A DNA stretch of 48,171 bases. Origin: a virus. Positions within the stretch are counted from its first letter, which is position 1. Every line of letters begins with the position of its first letter. A program made the translations under genes and the position numbers. Shown here one piece after another: positions 1 through 8,680 of this stretch. The stretch lies in the IMG/VR virus record IMGVR_UViG_3300034418_008669, positions 1 to 48,171 of that record. One strand, 5' to 3'. The notes under the pieces are model-generated. The model saw only the letters and a list, made by a program, of their open reading frames with translations. It did not search any database and had not been told where the DNA came from.

Positions 1-1008
1 GCTTTAGCTATTGCAACTGATGGTACTGCTTCTGGTACTATAACTGTAAATATTGCAGCTGATGTAGATACTGTTACTGTTAACGGTGTAACTTTTACAG
101 AAGGGGTAGATTATGATACTACTGGAATAGATGCATTAGCAGCAAGTACAATTGCTGATGCTATTACAGGAAATGCTACTTTAGCTGCTGCTGGAATTAG
201 TGCAACTGCTGCAGGTGCTGTAGTAACTGTTACTGCTCCTGGTGATGCAGGTAACTCTGTTACTTTAGCAACTACTGGTGGTGGTGCTTCTCTTTCAGGT
301 GCTACTTTAACAGGTGGTGTTGGTGTAGGTATTTCTACTTTAGTTGCAGGTGTAGCTGTTCCAGTATTTGCTTATACAGGTCCTAATGGTACTGTAACTA
401 AGTTTTATACTTTTAATGCAGAGCAAGTTGCTTCTTTACAAGCTGCTTATTCTGCAGGTACTGAAGCAATTATTTTAGCTGATACTACTTCTATTGCAGA
501 TGTAGCTGATGCAGATAAAATTGCTCTTATTGGATTAGACAGACCTGAATTCCAAGCTGAAGACAGACTTAAAGGTTTTAAAGTAAGAATTGAAGTAGGA
601 TTAACTTCTGGCTTCACTACTGCTACAACTGCTAAGTTATCTAATGCTTTTGAAGGTAGAGGTACTGCAAAACAAATCCAAGATTGGTACATAGAGACAC
701 AACAAAGAAGAGATAATGATATTCAATTTAGAGGTGTAGGTGTTCAAAAAATTGAATACCCTCACGATCTATTATCTCTTGGTGGTGGCTATTATGATGT
801 AGTAATTATTACTCATTCTACTACTAAGCAAGGTGCAATTGGAACTAGAGATGTAAATCTACAAAGTACAGTAATTGTTACTCCAGCTGACCTTTCAGGA
901 GGTTTGCCTACTGGTACAGTTGATGCTGAAACTTTGAAAGTACCAACTGCTATTGAAACTTGGGCAGAAATTAATGATGTTCACATCCAAGTTACTTATG
1001 ACGCTTAA
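1..1008 (+). CDS. Probable major capsid protein, C-terminal 335 residues (5' end outside window)
   Basis: The frame is open from base 1 and stops with TAA at 1006-1008; the start lies upstream of the window. The first ~110 visible residues are a Thr/Val/Ala/Gly-rich beta domain (DTVTVNGVTF ... GNSVTLATT ... LSGATLTGG), a repeat-like Ig/bacterial adhesin-type pattern often inserted in phage structural proteins. The C-terminal part (EGRGTAKQIQDWY, RGVGVQKIEYP, GGYYDVVIITH) resembles, from memory, the C-terminal region of crAss-like capsid proteins. A position ahead of fibre and tail genes fits a capsid gene, and a hairpin follows the stop, as expected for a highly expressed gene. The alternative is another abundant virion protein such as a head auxiliary protein. 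The family assignment is an inference; that the frame is coding is certain. Confidence 0.6.
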   Translation, partial: ALAIATDGTASGTITVNIAADVDTVTVNGVTFTEGVDYDTTGIDALAASTIADAITGNATLAAAGISATAAGAVVTVTAPGDAGNSVTLATTGGGASLSGATLTGGVGVGISTLVAGVAVPVFAYTGPNGTVTKFYTFNAEQVASLQAAYSAGTEAIILADTTSIADVADADKIALIGLDRPEFQAEDRLKGFKVRIEVGLTSGFTTATTAKLSNAFEGRGTAKQIQDWYIETQQRRDNDIQFRGVGVQKIEYPHDLLSLGGGYYDVVIITHSTTKQGAIGTRDVNLQSTVIVTPADLSGGLPTGTVDAETLKVPTAIETWAEINDVHIQVTYDA

Positions 1009-1029
1009 TTGAAAAATAAGCTTTAATCT

Positions 1030-1053
1030 GAAAGGAGTCTTAGGGCTCCTTTT
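1030..1053 (+). terminator. Hairpin after the capsid gene (possible partial terminator)
   Basis: AAAGGAGTC at 1031-1039 pairs with GGCTCCTTT at 1044-1052 around the loop TTAG (one G-T pair), and an outer G1030-T1053 wobble can extend it. It lies 22 nt after the capsid stop and ahead of the fibre gene at 1092. There is no separate T run after the stem, so it may be a leaky terminator or an mRNA-stabilising 3' end that lets capsid message exceed downstream message. Confidence 0.5.
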
Positions 1054-1091
1054 GGAGTCATTAATTTAAAAACTAATAAATACATATATAA

Positions 1092-2078
1092 ATGGCAAAT
1101 AATAAAATTAACATTAGTAAAAAAGTACAAGTTAATTCTTTGAGTAATTCTTCAGCTACTTATTCTCATCCTAACGACTCTTTAGATTTACAAAAAATAA
1201 TTAAAGAGGTTATGCCAGCAGGAATTCCTGGCCCTCAAGGTCCTGTTGGAGCACAAGGTCCTACTGGACCTCAAGGTGTAGCTGGACCAGTAGGTCCTGC
1301 TGGACTAACATGGAGAGGTGAATGGGACCCAACAACTTCTTATGTAGAAGATGATGCTGTAGGTTATAGTGGAGCATCTTGGTTTTGTATAGCTGATATA
1401 GCAGGAGATCCAGGAAATGATGACCCACAAGGAGATACAGTAAGTTGGGCTTTATTAGCTGCTCAAGGAGCTCAAGGCCCTCAAGGACCTCAAGGTATTC
1501 AGGGAGAAGAGCCTGTTAAAACCAGTGGATCATTAGGTGGAACTTCGTCTGATAGTGATCCAAATAATGTAATCCTTTTTGACATTGTTACTATTATTGT
1601 TTCTGGCGGTACAAATGTTAGATTACCAGAAAATGCTCCAGTAGGTAAAGAAATTATAGTTAGACATAGTGCTGCTGGTAATAATGCAGTTATGTATATA
1701 AGACCTTTTGATTTAGGACCAACTATATCTATAAACAATGCCAATAGTGGCACATCTAATTACCAAATAAAAGCATGGGAAACTGTTAGATTCATATCTA
1801 GAGGTAATGATTACTGGATTGCTGAGCACATGTCTGGTACAAATATTTCATTCAATAATACTCCAACATTAACTGCTGTTGGGTATAATAATATAAGTGA
1901 AACTCTTTACAGTCCCACTACTACTACTCCTAAATCTCTTGCTGTCTTAAATACATCTTATGCTGGATTAATAGTTGGAGCTAAACTTTATTGTCCAAAT
2001 ATTGTAGGAGGAGGTTTAGTTTATATAAAAGTAGCAAGTAATGTTTGGGTATCTATGCCTATTACAACAGTAGTATAA
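1092..2078 (+). CDS. Collagen-like fibre protein with embedded carbohydrate-binding-like module
   Basis: 328 residues. After an N-terminal ~45-residue segment comes a collagen Gly-X-Y tract (about residues 46-72; GIPGPQGPVGAQGPTGPQG). Next is a ~50-residue module of the pattern W-x-G-x-W ... TSYxxDDAVxYxGASWFC ... WALLAAQG, typical of CBM5/12-like chitin-binding folds found in phage fibres, and then a second short collagen tract ([13 protein letters not shown]). The C-terminal ~190 residues are beta-rich and unassigned, probably the trimeric tip. Collagen tracts imply a trimer projecting from the virion; position right after the capsid gene suggests a head fibre, but a tail fibre is also possible. 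It starts MANN after an A-rich leader that is shared with the gene at 2106. Confidence 0.8.
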   Translation: MANNKINISKKVQVNSLSNSSATYSHPNDSLDLQKIIKEVMPAGIPGPQGPVGAQGPTGPQGVAGPVGPAGLTWRGEWDPTTSYVEDDAVGYSGASWFCIADIAGDPGNDDPQGDTVSWALLAAQGAQGPQGPQGIQGEEPVKTSGSLGGTSSDSDPNNVILFDIVTIIVSGGTNVRLPENAPVGKEIIVRHSAAGNNAVMYIRPFDLGPTISINNANSGTSNYQIKAWETVRFISRGNDYWIAEHMSGTNISFNNTPTLTAVGYNNISETLYSPTTTTPKSLAVLNTSYAGLIVGAKLYCPNIVGGGLVYIKVASNVWVSMPITTVV

Positions 2079-2105
2079 TTTAAAAACTAATAAAAAATAA
2101 TAAAA

Positions 2106-3338
2106 ATGGCTAATAATCCTAAAGATTTATATTTACCACCTAATATAGTTAAAACTAAAAAAGGTAATGTGACTGCAGTAACAGGCAGTACTACTCCATC
2201 TTTTTCTTTAAAAAGTTGGTTAGGTGAAAATAATTTTCAACCTTCTCCTCGGAATACAGCAGGAGAAGCTATGTTTTATACAGATGAACCTATTCTTTTA
2301 TCAGAAACTGAGCAAGTATTACAATCATTTAGAATAAATGCTAATACATATAAACAAGGTGATTCTTTTACATTTGGACCAGCTATATATTTATCTGGAA
2401 ATACTAAAGATGACCTTTCTGGCTGGAGTAATTTGTCTAATGTTCTTACAAGAAATTATTCTAATTTTTATAGTGCAAATGCAGGGAGTATTGGTAATAA
2501 TGTTGTAGGAACTGAATTTGTTATGTCTGAGACAACTTCTGGTAGATATTGGAGAATAAAATTTAGTTCTTGGACTCAAGGAGGAAATGGTGGAGGGTTT
2601 TCATACCAAAGAACTGAAATAGATCCTAATACAGGAGAAGATTTAGAAGCAACTGTTACTTTTACCAAAGAGGATAATGTTCCTAATACAGATGTTATAA
2701 TTCCTCAAGTTCTAGAAATAACTAGAGGTGATCAACAAGGGATCTACAATGCAGCATTAGAACAAAGTTATGATAACATGTCTTATGTATCACCAGCAAA
2801 TACTCTCTGGAATAGTGTTTACAATCTTTCTAAAGGAGAGCCAATTGTAGTAAAATGTTATTGGTCATATAATAAAAATGGCAAAGATAATCTTGTACAA
2901 GAAACTATAGTAGGAGGACCTTCTTTTGCTTCTATTTTTAGTCCTTCTATTGGCCCTGATTTTTTTGGAATGAATCAACCTAGTTTAGAACTATTTACAA
3001 AAATAGAAACTCCTACTATCTTAAGAAGTCTAACGTCAGAAGGATTTTCAGATGTTTCAATACCAAATGTTGAAAGAGATATTTATTTTACAATAACTTG
3101 TAATAAATCATCAGAGTTAATTTCAAGTAGAGATGGTGAAGAACCATTTTCTGAAGAAAGAGAACAAGTAGCAGTAGAAACATTTATAAATATTAATTTT
3201 ATATCTTTAATTAAGAAAACATCTGATATATTTTTCTTTGCTGAGTCTGGTCAAGTTTTTGGTAGAAGGGAGTCAGCTATCGCATATCCAGGGGGGATTC
3301 AGGTAGTACTTCCTGATGCAGAAGCTCCTCTGCCATAA
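2106..3338 (+). CDS. Virion structural protein, paralogue A (shared N-terminal module)
   Basis: 410 residues, no recognised enzymatic domain. The N-terminus (PKDLYLPPNIVKTKKG ... PSFSLKSWLGENN, residues ~5-43) matches the N-terminus of the next gene (PKDIFFPLNTSKTKRG ... PSFSLQDWLKDNK), so the two share an attachment module of about 40 residues. The remainder is beta-rich, with many Ser/Thr/Asn and no membrane segment, and includes Gly-rich stretches, as in fibre or decoration proteins. It lies in the fibre cluster of the late module. Function inferred: an appendage or decoration protein anchored to the same virion site as its paralogue. Confidence 0.7.
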   Translation: MANNPKDLYLPPNIVKTKKGNVTAVTGSTTPSFSLKSWLGENNFQPSPRNTAGEAMFYTDEPILLSETEQVLQSFRINANTYKQGDSFTFGPAIYLSGNTKDDLSGWSNLSNVLTRNYSNFYSANAGSIGNNVVGTEFVMSETTSGRYWRIKFSSWTQGGNGGGFSYQRTEIDPNTGEDLEATVTFTKEDNVPNTDVIIPQVLEITRGDQQGIYNAALEQSYDNMSYVSPANTLWNSVYNLSKGEPIVVKCYWSYNKNGKDNLVQETIVGGPSFASIFSPSIGPDFFGMNQPSLELFTKIETPTILRSLTSEGFSDVSIPNVERDIYFTITCNKSSELISSRDGEEPFSEEREQVAVETFININFISLIKKTSDIFFFAESGQVFGRRESAIAYPGGIQVVLPDAEAPLP

Positions 3339-3411
3339 AAGTAAGTCTTTTATCAAAGTTCCTAAATTACATGAGTTAGTAGATTACTACAATAGCCTTA
3401 AAATGAAATAA
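3316..3411 (+). CDS. Possible mini-ORF (31 aa) overlapping the end of paralogue A
   Basis: An ATG at 3316 opens a +1 frame across the end of the preceding gene, continues through the otherwise empty gap and stops at 3409-3411. Its tail reads KVPKLHELVDYYNSLKMK. A comparable lysine-rich mini-ORF follows the paralogous gene (4918-4998), which is the only reason to list it. It has no known domain, and chance occurrence is quite possible. Confidence 0.25.
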   Translation: MQKLLCHKSKSFIKVPKLHELVDYYNSLKMK

Positions 3412-3433
3412 CAACTTTTAAATTTTAATAAAA

Positions 3434-4915
3434 ATGAAAATACCTAAAGATATATTTTTTCCTTTAAATACAAGTAAAACTAAAAGAGGTTTAGGATCTA
3501 GTATTCCTAGCCCTTCCTTTTCTCTGCAAGACTGGTTAAAGGATAACAAGATAGAAAGACAGGAGTTTTATATAGAAGATGAAATATCAGCTCCTGTATT
3601 TTTACCTGAAGACCCTTTAACTACAGACCCTAATGTTGATTATACAAAACCTTTAATAGGTGAGTCATTTGAAGCATTCGGAGTTAAATTGCCATTTAAA
3701 GGTAATTATACTAAAATAGAAGAACTAGTAAGTAGTGCAATTTTTGGTAACCCAGGCGGAGCTCCAAATGATGTAATCTTAAGAGCAGTTTCTATTGTTG
3801 GTACAGCAAATATTGCTTTATTACAAGGACTTGGAGAGGGTGTAGAGATTTGGGCTCCTGTATCTATTTATTATTTTGAAGCTTATTATATTCCTTTTGA
3901 TATAATAATAACAGCTGAATGGGCTATACAGTCTGGTTCTAATCAGATAGATTCTTATATATTTGACGCATCTGGGAATCCAAGTGAAAGACATTACTAT
4001 GCTCAAGGTAGTTTACTTAGACCTGATGGAAGTTCAAACCAATATTATGTAATTGATGAAGCAGGAAATGGTACAGAAGTTTCATCTCCTGGAGGTGGAA
4101 CAGGTTCTTCTCAGATTACTCATCTTTTAGCTGGATATAATATGAGTATAGATATAGGAACCGTAGCATATACAGTAGGTTCAGAAGTAAGGATAAATAT
4201 AAGTTGTTGGCAAAATCAATTTCAATCAGGAGATATTAGTGTAGAAGTATTCCCACAATCAGGACTTTCTTTTCCAGGTAATCATAATTTAGATCCTGCA
4301 GGTGGTGTAAATAGTGGACAAGCTTCAATTCCTTTTACATCTTTAGTAGCAGATAGTTGGTATATGGTTGAAATTAAATTATCAAACTTAGCTGCTAGAA
4401 ATAATATAAATTCTCCAGATTTAAATACTGATTTTATAACATCTAAAGTTGCATTTAAAACAAACCCAACTAACGATGGAGTAGCTGTTACTTTTGCTGC
4501 AGGGGCTGATTTTCCTTTTGGTAATGGTCCAGGTATAAATACTTATATTCCTTATTTTAAGACTTATTTTGGATCAGAAACAGGTGTAGATATGTCTACT
4601 TTTAATAATAAATTGGGAGTAGATATATTTTCAATGGGTAGTTACTTAAGTGTAGCAGGCCAATCAGATATATTTATGTATTATGTTTCAACAGATCAAA
4701 GTGGTACAGATAGATCTTATTATGGAAACCAATTAATAATTAATCCTGTAAATGTAGGAGGTCCAGTTAGCCTACAAAGAGTCATTCAAATGAGACTTGC
4801 TGGAATAAATAATATTAATGGCTTTGAAGGATGCCCATATTCTAGTAGTGATGTTTACAGCGAAGTTTATTTTAACTTTACCTCGTCTCAATTAACTCAA
4901 CCTATAAATCTATAA
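3434..4915 (+). CDS. Virion structural protein, paralogue B (shared N-terminal module)
   Basis: 493 residues, paralogous over its first ~40 residues to the preceding protein (PKD-[LI]-[YF]-x-P, K-T-K-[KR]-G, PSFSL-x-x-WL). The remainder is an unrecognised beta-rich sequence without catalytic motifs, signal peptide or membrane segment. The shared N-terminus with divergent C-terminal parts is the usual arrangement of receptor-binding or decoration proteins that dock on one virion site. The start is preceded by an A-rich leader (AATAAAAATG). Confidence 0.7.
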   Translation: MKIPKDIFFPLNTSKTKRGLGSSIPSPSFSLQDWLKDNKIERQEFYIEDEISAPVFLPEDPLTTDPNVDYTKPLIGESFEAFGVKLPFKGNYTKIEELVSSAIFGNPGGAPNDVILRAVSIVGTANIALLQGLGEGVEIWAPVSIYYFEAYYIPFDIIITAEWAIQSGSNQIDSYIFDASGNPSERHYYAQGSLLRPDGSSNQYYVIDEAGNGTEVSSPGGGTGSSQITHLLAGYNMSIDIGTVAYTVGSEVRINISCWQNQFQSGDISVEVFPQSGLSFPGNHNLDPAGGVNSGQASIPFTSLVADSWYMVEIKLSNLAARNNINSPDLNTDFITSKVAFKTNPTNDGVAVTFAAGADFPFGNGPGINTYIPYFKTYFGSETGVDMSTFNNKLGVDIFSMGSYLSVAGQSDIFMYYVSTDQSGTDRSYYGNQLIINPVNVGGPVSLQRVIQMRLAGINNINGFEGCPYSSSDVYSEVYFNFTSSQLTQPINL

Positions 4916-4917
4916 TT

Positions 4918-4998
4918 ATGAAAAATAATAAACCAATTGTAAAGATTGACTACTTTGAAAAACTTAAAGAGTTTTTTAAAAATAAAGACAAAAAATAA
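4918..4998 (+). CDS. Mini-ORF, 26-residue lysine-rich peptide
   Basis: ATG at 4918, two bases after the TAA of the previous gene, and TAA at 4996-4998, seven bases before the amidase start. It fills an otherwise empty 90-bp gap. The peptide is amphipathic and Lys/Phe-rich (IDYFEKLKEFFKNKDKK), predicted to form a helix. The tight spacing on both sides argues for a real gene, but no homologue is recognised. It could be a small regulator of lysis timing or simply an expressed leader; neither can be shown from sequence. Confidence 0.4.
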   Translation: MKNNKPIVKIDYFEKLKEFFKNKDKK

Positions 4999-5005
4999 GG
5001 CTTAA

Positions 5006-5506
5006 ATGAAAAAAGCTTTTATAATAGGTCATAATGAAAAAGCCCAGGGTGCTTACTCTGAGATTTTAAAAGTAACGGAGTGGGGACTGTATAAGTCCCT
5101 TACTCCTGAACTTTCAGAATTAGGAGATGTTTATATACATGATGCTTCAATAGGAAGCTATACTGCAAGAATGAAAGACACAGCTAGTAAAATTAATACA
5201 CAAGATTATGATTTAGTTGTGGCTTTGCATTTTAATATGTTTAACAGAAAAGCTTCAGGATGTGAAGCATTATTTGTTTCTGAAAAAGGTAGAGTTTTCG
5301 GAAGTAATTTTTGTCACTATTATACAGAATCCACTGGTGCTAAAAACAGGGGAGCTAAAAAGGTAGAAAAAGGTGGCAGAGGTTTTGAGGAAATATTTAA
5401 CCCAAAAGCTCCTGCTATTTTAGTAGAACCTTTTTTTGGAGATAGTGAAAGTGATTGCAAACTATTTAACAAGGAAAAATTAATAGAATCATTGAACTGT
5501 TTATGA
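5006..5506 (+). CDS. N-acetylmuramoyl-L-alanine amidase (endolysin, Amidase_3-like)
   Basis: 166 residues, the size of a single catalytic domain. It would hydrolyse the bond between N-acetylmuramic acid and the stem peptide at the end of infection. The Amidase_3 zinc and catalytic pattern is visible: IIGHN with H9, a candidate glutamate ligand at E25, H75 in VVALHFN, G85-C-E87, and the catalytic-type glutamate E141 in ILVEPFF. There is no signal peptide or cell-wall binding domain, so export needs the holin encoded immediately downstream. The stop overlaps the next start as ATGA (translational coupling). Confidence 0.85.
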   Translation: MKKAFIIGHNEKAQGAYSEILKVTEWGLYKSLTPELSELGDVYIHDASIGSYTARMKDTASKINTQDYDLVVALHFNMFNRKASGCEALFVSEKGRVFGSNFCHYYTESTGAKNRGAKKVEKGGRGFEEIFNPKAPAILVEPFFGDSESDCKLFNKEKLIESLNCL

Positions 5507-5967
5507 AAACTGAATTAACTATATCATCTTCTTCAACCTTTTTATCAAAAACTATGGCATATATACCAGTAGCTGTTTTAGCATTTATATCACCCGTTAT
5601 ACCAATTATTATCGCAGTAGGAATAGCTATTTTTACAGATACAGTATTTGGTATATGGGCTGTAAGAAAAACAAATCCAAAACAATTTAAAAGTACAATA
5701 CTTAGAAAAGGCTTAGTTACTAAATTGTTTTTTTACCAAACTAGTGTGTTTACAATATATCTTATAGATAAATTAATACTTGGAGAAGTATTGGCTTTAT
5801 TTAATAGTATACCTTTTATAGCTACTAAGGTAGTAGCACTTGCTTTAATTTCTATTGAACTTGTCTCTATTAATGAGAAATTTGAAATAGTACATAGTAA
5901 GAGTATCATAAGAGGAATAAAAGATTTTATCAATTCTTATAACACAATCAAAAAAGACTTAAATTAA
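5503..5967 (+). CDS. Holin (phage_holin_4-like membrane protein)
   Basis: 154 residues. Hydrophobic segments at about residues 17-50 (AVLAFISPVIPIIIAVGIAIF) and 75-125 suggest three or four membrane helices. Between them lies the charged segment AVRKTNPKQFKS, and after the last helix ELVSINEKFE, a layout matching the Bacteroidetes phage holin family from memory. It would form the inner-membrane lesion that lets the amidase reach the wall. It overlaps the amidase by 4 nt (ATGA) and the next gene by 1 nt (TAATG), so the lysis pair is translationally coupled inside a structural operon. Confidence 0.8.
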   Translation: MKTELTISSSSTFLSKTMAYIPVAVLAFISPVIPIIIAVGIAIFTDTVFGIWAVRKTNPKQFKSTILRKGLVTKLFFYQTSVFTIYLIDKLILGEVLALFNSIPFIATKVVALALISIELVSINEKFEIVHSKSIIRGIKDFINSYNTIKKDLN

Positions 5968-6548
5968 TGGTACAAACTTCTTTTATAGTAACTTCACAAG
6001 ATTGTGAAAAGTTTATTTTTACAGAGACAACTGGAGCCTATGCTCTAGATAATTTAGGTGGATGGGGTTCACCCAATTCAGGAGTAGGTGATACATCAGA
6101 TAGCTATGTCACTATTTCTAATACTACAACTGGTATAGACTACCAAAATATTGAGATAACTCCTTCTGAAAATGATAGCACTGATATTATATTTGCTGAT
6201 TTAATCCTGTCTACGGGAACAGAAAATATTGGTACTTTAAAAATTATAGATGGTGTTTATAATTTTAAATATACTGTGCTTTTAAAAGCTGGGGAAATTG
6301 TCACTTCATCTTTCTACTTTTTATCTCTATGTGAGCTAGAGTGTCAGATGAAAGCTTTAACTTTTGCTTATATAGATGCAGACTGTAGAGACTGCAATAA
6401 AAATGAATTAAAACTTCTTTTCTTAGAAGTAATGGCTTTATACAAAGCTTTGGTATTTAGTTACCAATGTTTAGACCTTTGTTCTTTCAACAAAATCTAC
6501 ACTAACATAACTAAACTTTTAAAAAATTATAACTGTAAAACTTGTTAA
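5967..6548 (+). CDS. Unknown virion-cluster protein with cysteine-rich C-terminus
   Basis: 193 residues. The N-terminal ~110 residues are beta-rich and Thr/Asn/Gly-rich, resembling a structural domain. The C-terminal ~80 residues are helical and cysteine-rich (CELEC, DCRDC, CLDLC and a terminal NCKTC), eight or more cysteines in pairs, which suggests metal binding or disulphide cross-linking. No family recognised. It starts in a TAATG overlap with the holin stop and is followed after 4 nt by a fibre protein that also has a Cys-rich end. Confidence 0.6.
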   Translation: MVQTSFIVTSQDCEKFIFTETTGAYALDNLGGWGSPNSGVGDTSDSYVTISNTTTGIDYQNIEITPSENDSTDIIFADLILSTGTENIGTLKIIDGVYNFKYTVLLKAGEIVTSSFYFLSLCELECQMKALTFAYIDADCRDCNKNELKLLFLEVMALYKALVFSYQCLDLCSFNKIYTNITKLLKNYNCKTC

Positions 6549-6552
6549 AAAT

Positions 6553-7656
6553 ATGTGTAATTGTAACTCAAATAATAGCTCAACTTCTTGTTATGCTTGT
6601 TCTGTAATTCCTCCATCTATCCAAAATGGTGCACAAGGTCCACAAGGACCTAAAGGTGACACAGGACCTGAAGGCCCACAGGGGCCACAAGGAATCCAAG
6701 GTATTCAAGGTCCTGCAGGAGCAAATGGACAAACAGGAGGCTTCACAATACAATATCTAAGTACAACTTTTAATGCTACGCCTTATGACAATGTAAACAG
6801 AATCATACAAACAACTGCATCTGCATATAATTCAGCAGGTTCGAATGAATGGTGGTTTAGTGACTATGATTTCAATAGTAATGATATAAGTTATACTAAT
6901 AACTTTTATGATACTATAGTGGATGAAAATTTTGATACTATTTATATTCAAATATTTGACACTGCAGACTCTTCGAATATGCAAATCTATGTAGCTAATA
7001 ATCCTACCATAGAAAATACAGGAGATTTAAGAGTGGATATGACAAGAATAGGTGGAAATAATTCTTGGGCTACATCAGCAAATATTATAGGAGTAAGTTT
7101 TATCTTTGTAAAGAACAGTGCTGGTGGAGAGGATAATATGTCTATTATTCATTCTAATCATAATACTCTTTCCACAGAGCTATTAAATGAATATTTTCCA
7201 GCAGATAGCGTTACTATACTTGCAAATACATTAGACTCCGATGGTGAGTATTTAGATATTACAGTAAAACTATCTTCAGAAAGTCCTTATGATCCTAGTA
7301 ATATAAATTCGGATGATTTTATGTTGACTGTAAATTCTAATAATATAACTAATAACTATACTGCAAACTTTTTTAATCCTACTTTAACTTTATATAAAAC
7401 AGATTTTGTTGACTTTCATGGTGGATACTACGTTGTTAATATTAAGATATTTAGAACATCATCTACTTCTATGAATATTATTGGAACAGTTTTTACTACT
7501 AATAATCCTCATACGTTTGGTGGTAATGGCATGATGGATTTACAACCAGTAGCAATAGATTTTACTTCTGATTTTGATATAGATTTTAAAATAGGAAACT
7601 CTACTGCATACAGTATTAAAATACATGATATAAAAATTCTACATATTAAAAATTAA
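6553..7656 (+). CDS. Collagen-like fibre protein with cysteine-rich N-terminus
   Basis: 367 residues. The first ~20 residues contain four cysteines (MCNCNSNN ... SCYACS), followed by a Gly-X-Y tract at about residues 27-61 ([19 protein letters not shown]), and then ~300 residues of Asn/Ser/Thr-rich beta sequence. Collagen tracts build trimeric phage fibre shafts; the C-terminal part would be the receptor-contacting tip. The N-terminal cysteines may anchor it to the Cys-rich partner encoded just upstream (inference). No chaperone or self-cleaving domain is recognised. Confidence 0.8.
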   Translation: MCNCNSNNSSTSCYACSVIPPSIQNGAQGPQGPKGDTGPEGPQGPQGIQGIQGPAGANGQTGGFTIQYLSTTFNATPYDNVNRIIQTTASAYNSAGSNEWWFSDYDFNSNDISYTNNFYDTIVDENFDTIYIQIFDTADSSNMQIYVANNPTIENTGDLRVDMTRIGGNNSWATSANIIGVSFIFVKNSAGGEDNMSIIHSNHNTLSTELLNEYFPADSVTILANTLDSDGEYLDITVKLSSESPYDPSNINSDDFMLTVNSNNITNNYTANFFNPTLTLYKTDFVDFHGGYYVVNIKIFRTSSTSMNIIGTVFTTNNPHTFGGNGMMDLQPVAIDFTSDFDIDFKIGNSTAYSIKIHDIKILHIKN

Positions 7657-7661
7657 TAATA

Positions 7662-8393
7662 ATGCCTAATATAAATACTATACAAGAAATACTTTTAACA
7701 TCTGGTGGTGGTACAGTAAATTTACCTATTATATCTCCTGTAACATTGTATATAGTTAAAGGTTTATCAAATTTGACATCTAGCTGGACTATTCAATCAT
7801 CTGGTACTCCTGTAAAAGGAACAGAATATAGATTTAGATATGAAGCAGATATAAACCTTAACGGAAATACTATTACTGTTTTTGGCACTGCTATTCCTGA
7901 AACTTTAGTAGATAAAACTCATCAAATAAATGCATATTATGATGGTTCAAATTGGGAAGTTAACTTTTCAGCAGATGTAGATGAGAATGGATCTTTACCT
8001 AAAGAAATAATATCTGAATATAATGTTGCAGATAAACAGGAAATGATAACTATTCCAATTTCTTTTGAGACTGGTTATTTGGTAAAGCATAAAGTATTCT
8101 TTCCTTTTACAGGTAAATACTCTATTGATAGTTTTACAGTATCTGTTGTAAAGACTATTGAGGCTTCAGATGATGCTGAACTAATATTTTACGAAAATGA
8201 TGCTACAACAGTTATGACAATTGCCACAGGTACTTATAATATTGCAGCAGGTGCAACTTCTACTACAGATGTGGGGGGAGGTGTTTTTACTAGTAATACA
8301 GATCAAGGAGAGCCTGCTTATATTTATGTAGAAACTAGAAAAAGTACCCCAGGCGGAACTGCATTATTATACTTAAAAATTACAAAAGGTTGA
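7662..8393 (+). CDS. Probable virion/fibre-associated protein, unknown
   Basis: 243 residues, beta-rich, Thr/Gly/Ser-rich, no cysteines and no membrane segment. The N-terminal half (LTSGGGTVNLP ... YRFRYEADINLNGNTITVFG) resembles the short beta-repeats of phage fibre and needle proteins; the second half (from about residue 115) may form a separate jelly-roll-like tip. It lies between a collagen-like fibre and a small Cys-rich protein. The stop overlaps the TTG start of the next gene by 4 nt. Its role in the appendage is inferred from context only. Confidence 0.6.
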   Translation: MPNINTIQEILLTSGGGTVNLPIISPVTLYIVKGLSNLTSSWTIQSSGTPVKGTEYRFRYEADINLNGNTITVFGTAIPETLVDKTHQINAYYDGSNWEVNFSADVDENGSLPKEIISEYNVADKQEMITIPISFETGYLVKHKVFFPFTGKYSIDSFTVSVVKTIEASDDAELIFYENDATTVMTIATGTYNIAAGATSTTDVGGGVFTSNTDQGEPAYIYVETRKSTPGGTALLYLKITKG

Positions 8394-8671
8394 TAACTCC
8401 AGAATACATAGAATGTGCTAAGACAGAACTTAGCTGTAAACTTGCTACATTAGGTAATAAATACACTAATGATATGTTTTTAGGCAAAGGAGATTGCAGA
8501 CTAGAAGATTTAATTATGGCTGCTAATCTCTTTGAGATTTTGTGTCTGATAAGATTTGATAGTGGAGAGGAAGAAGGAGAGGTTGAGCTAAGATGTAGTG
8601 ATGATACAAGCATTGGCAACTTAGTAAGAGAACTTGAAAAATACTTAGGAAGAATTACTTGTACTTGTTAA
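8390..8671 (+). CDS. Small cysteine-containing protein, TTG start
   Basis: 93 residues. The only start that keeps the N-terminal ITPEYIECAKTELSCKLATLG segment is TTG at 8390, in a TTGA overlap with the preceding stop; the first in-frame ATG would remove about 28 residues. It is largely helical, with cysteines at C9, near residue 16, mid-protein and at the end (ITCTC). No domain recognised. Position in the fibre cluster suggests a virion accessory protein or chaperone. Confidence 0.6.
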   Translation: MITPEYIECAKTELSCKLATLGNKYTNDMFLGKGDCRLEDLIMAANLFEILCLIRFDSGEEEGEVELRCSDDTSIGNLVRELEKYLGRITCTC

Positions 8672-8680
8672 AAAGATAAA

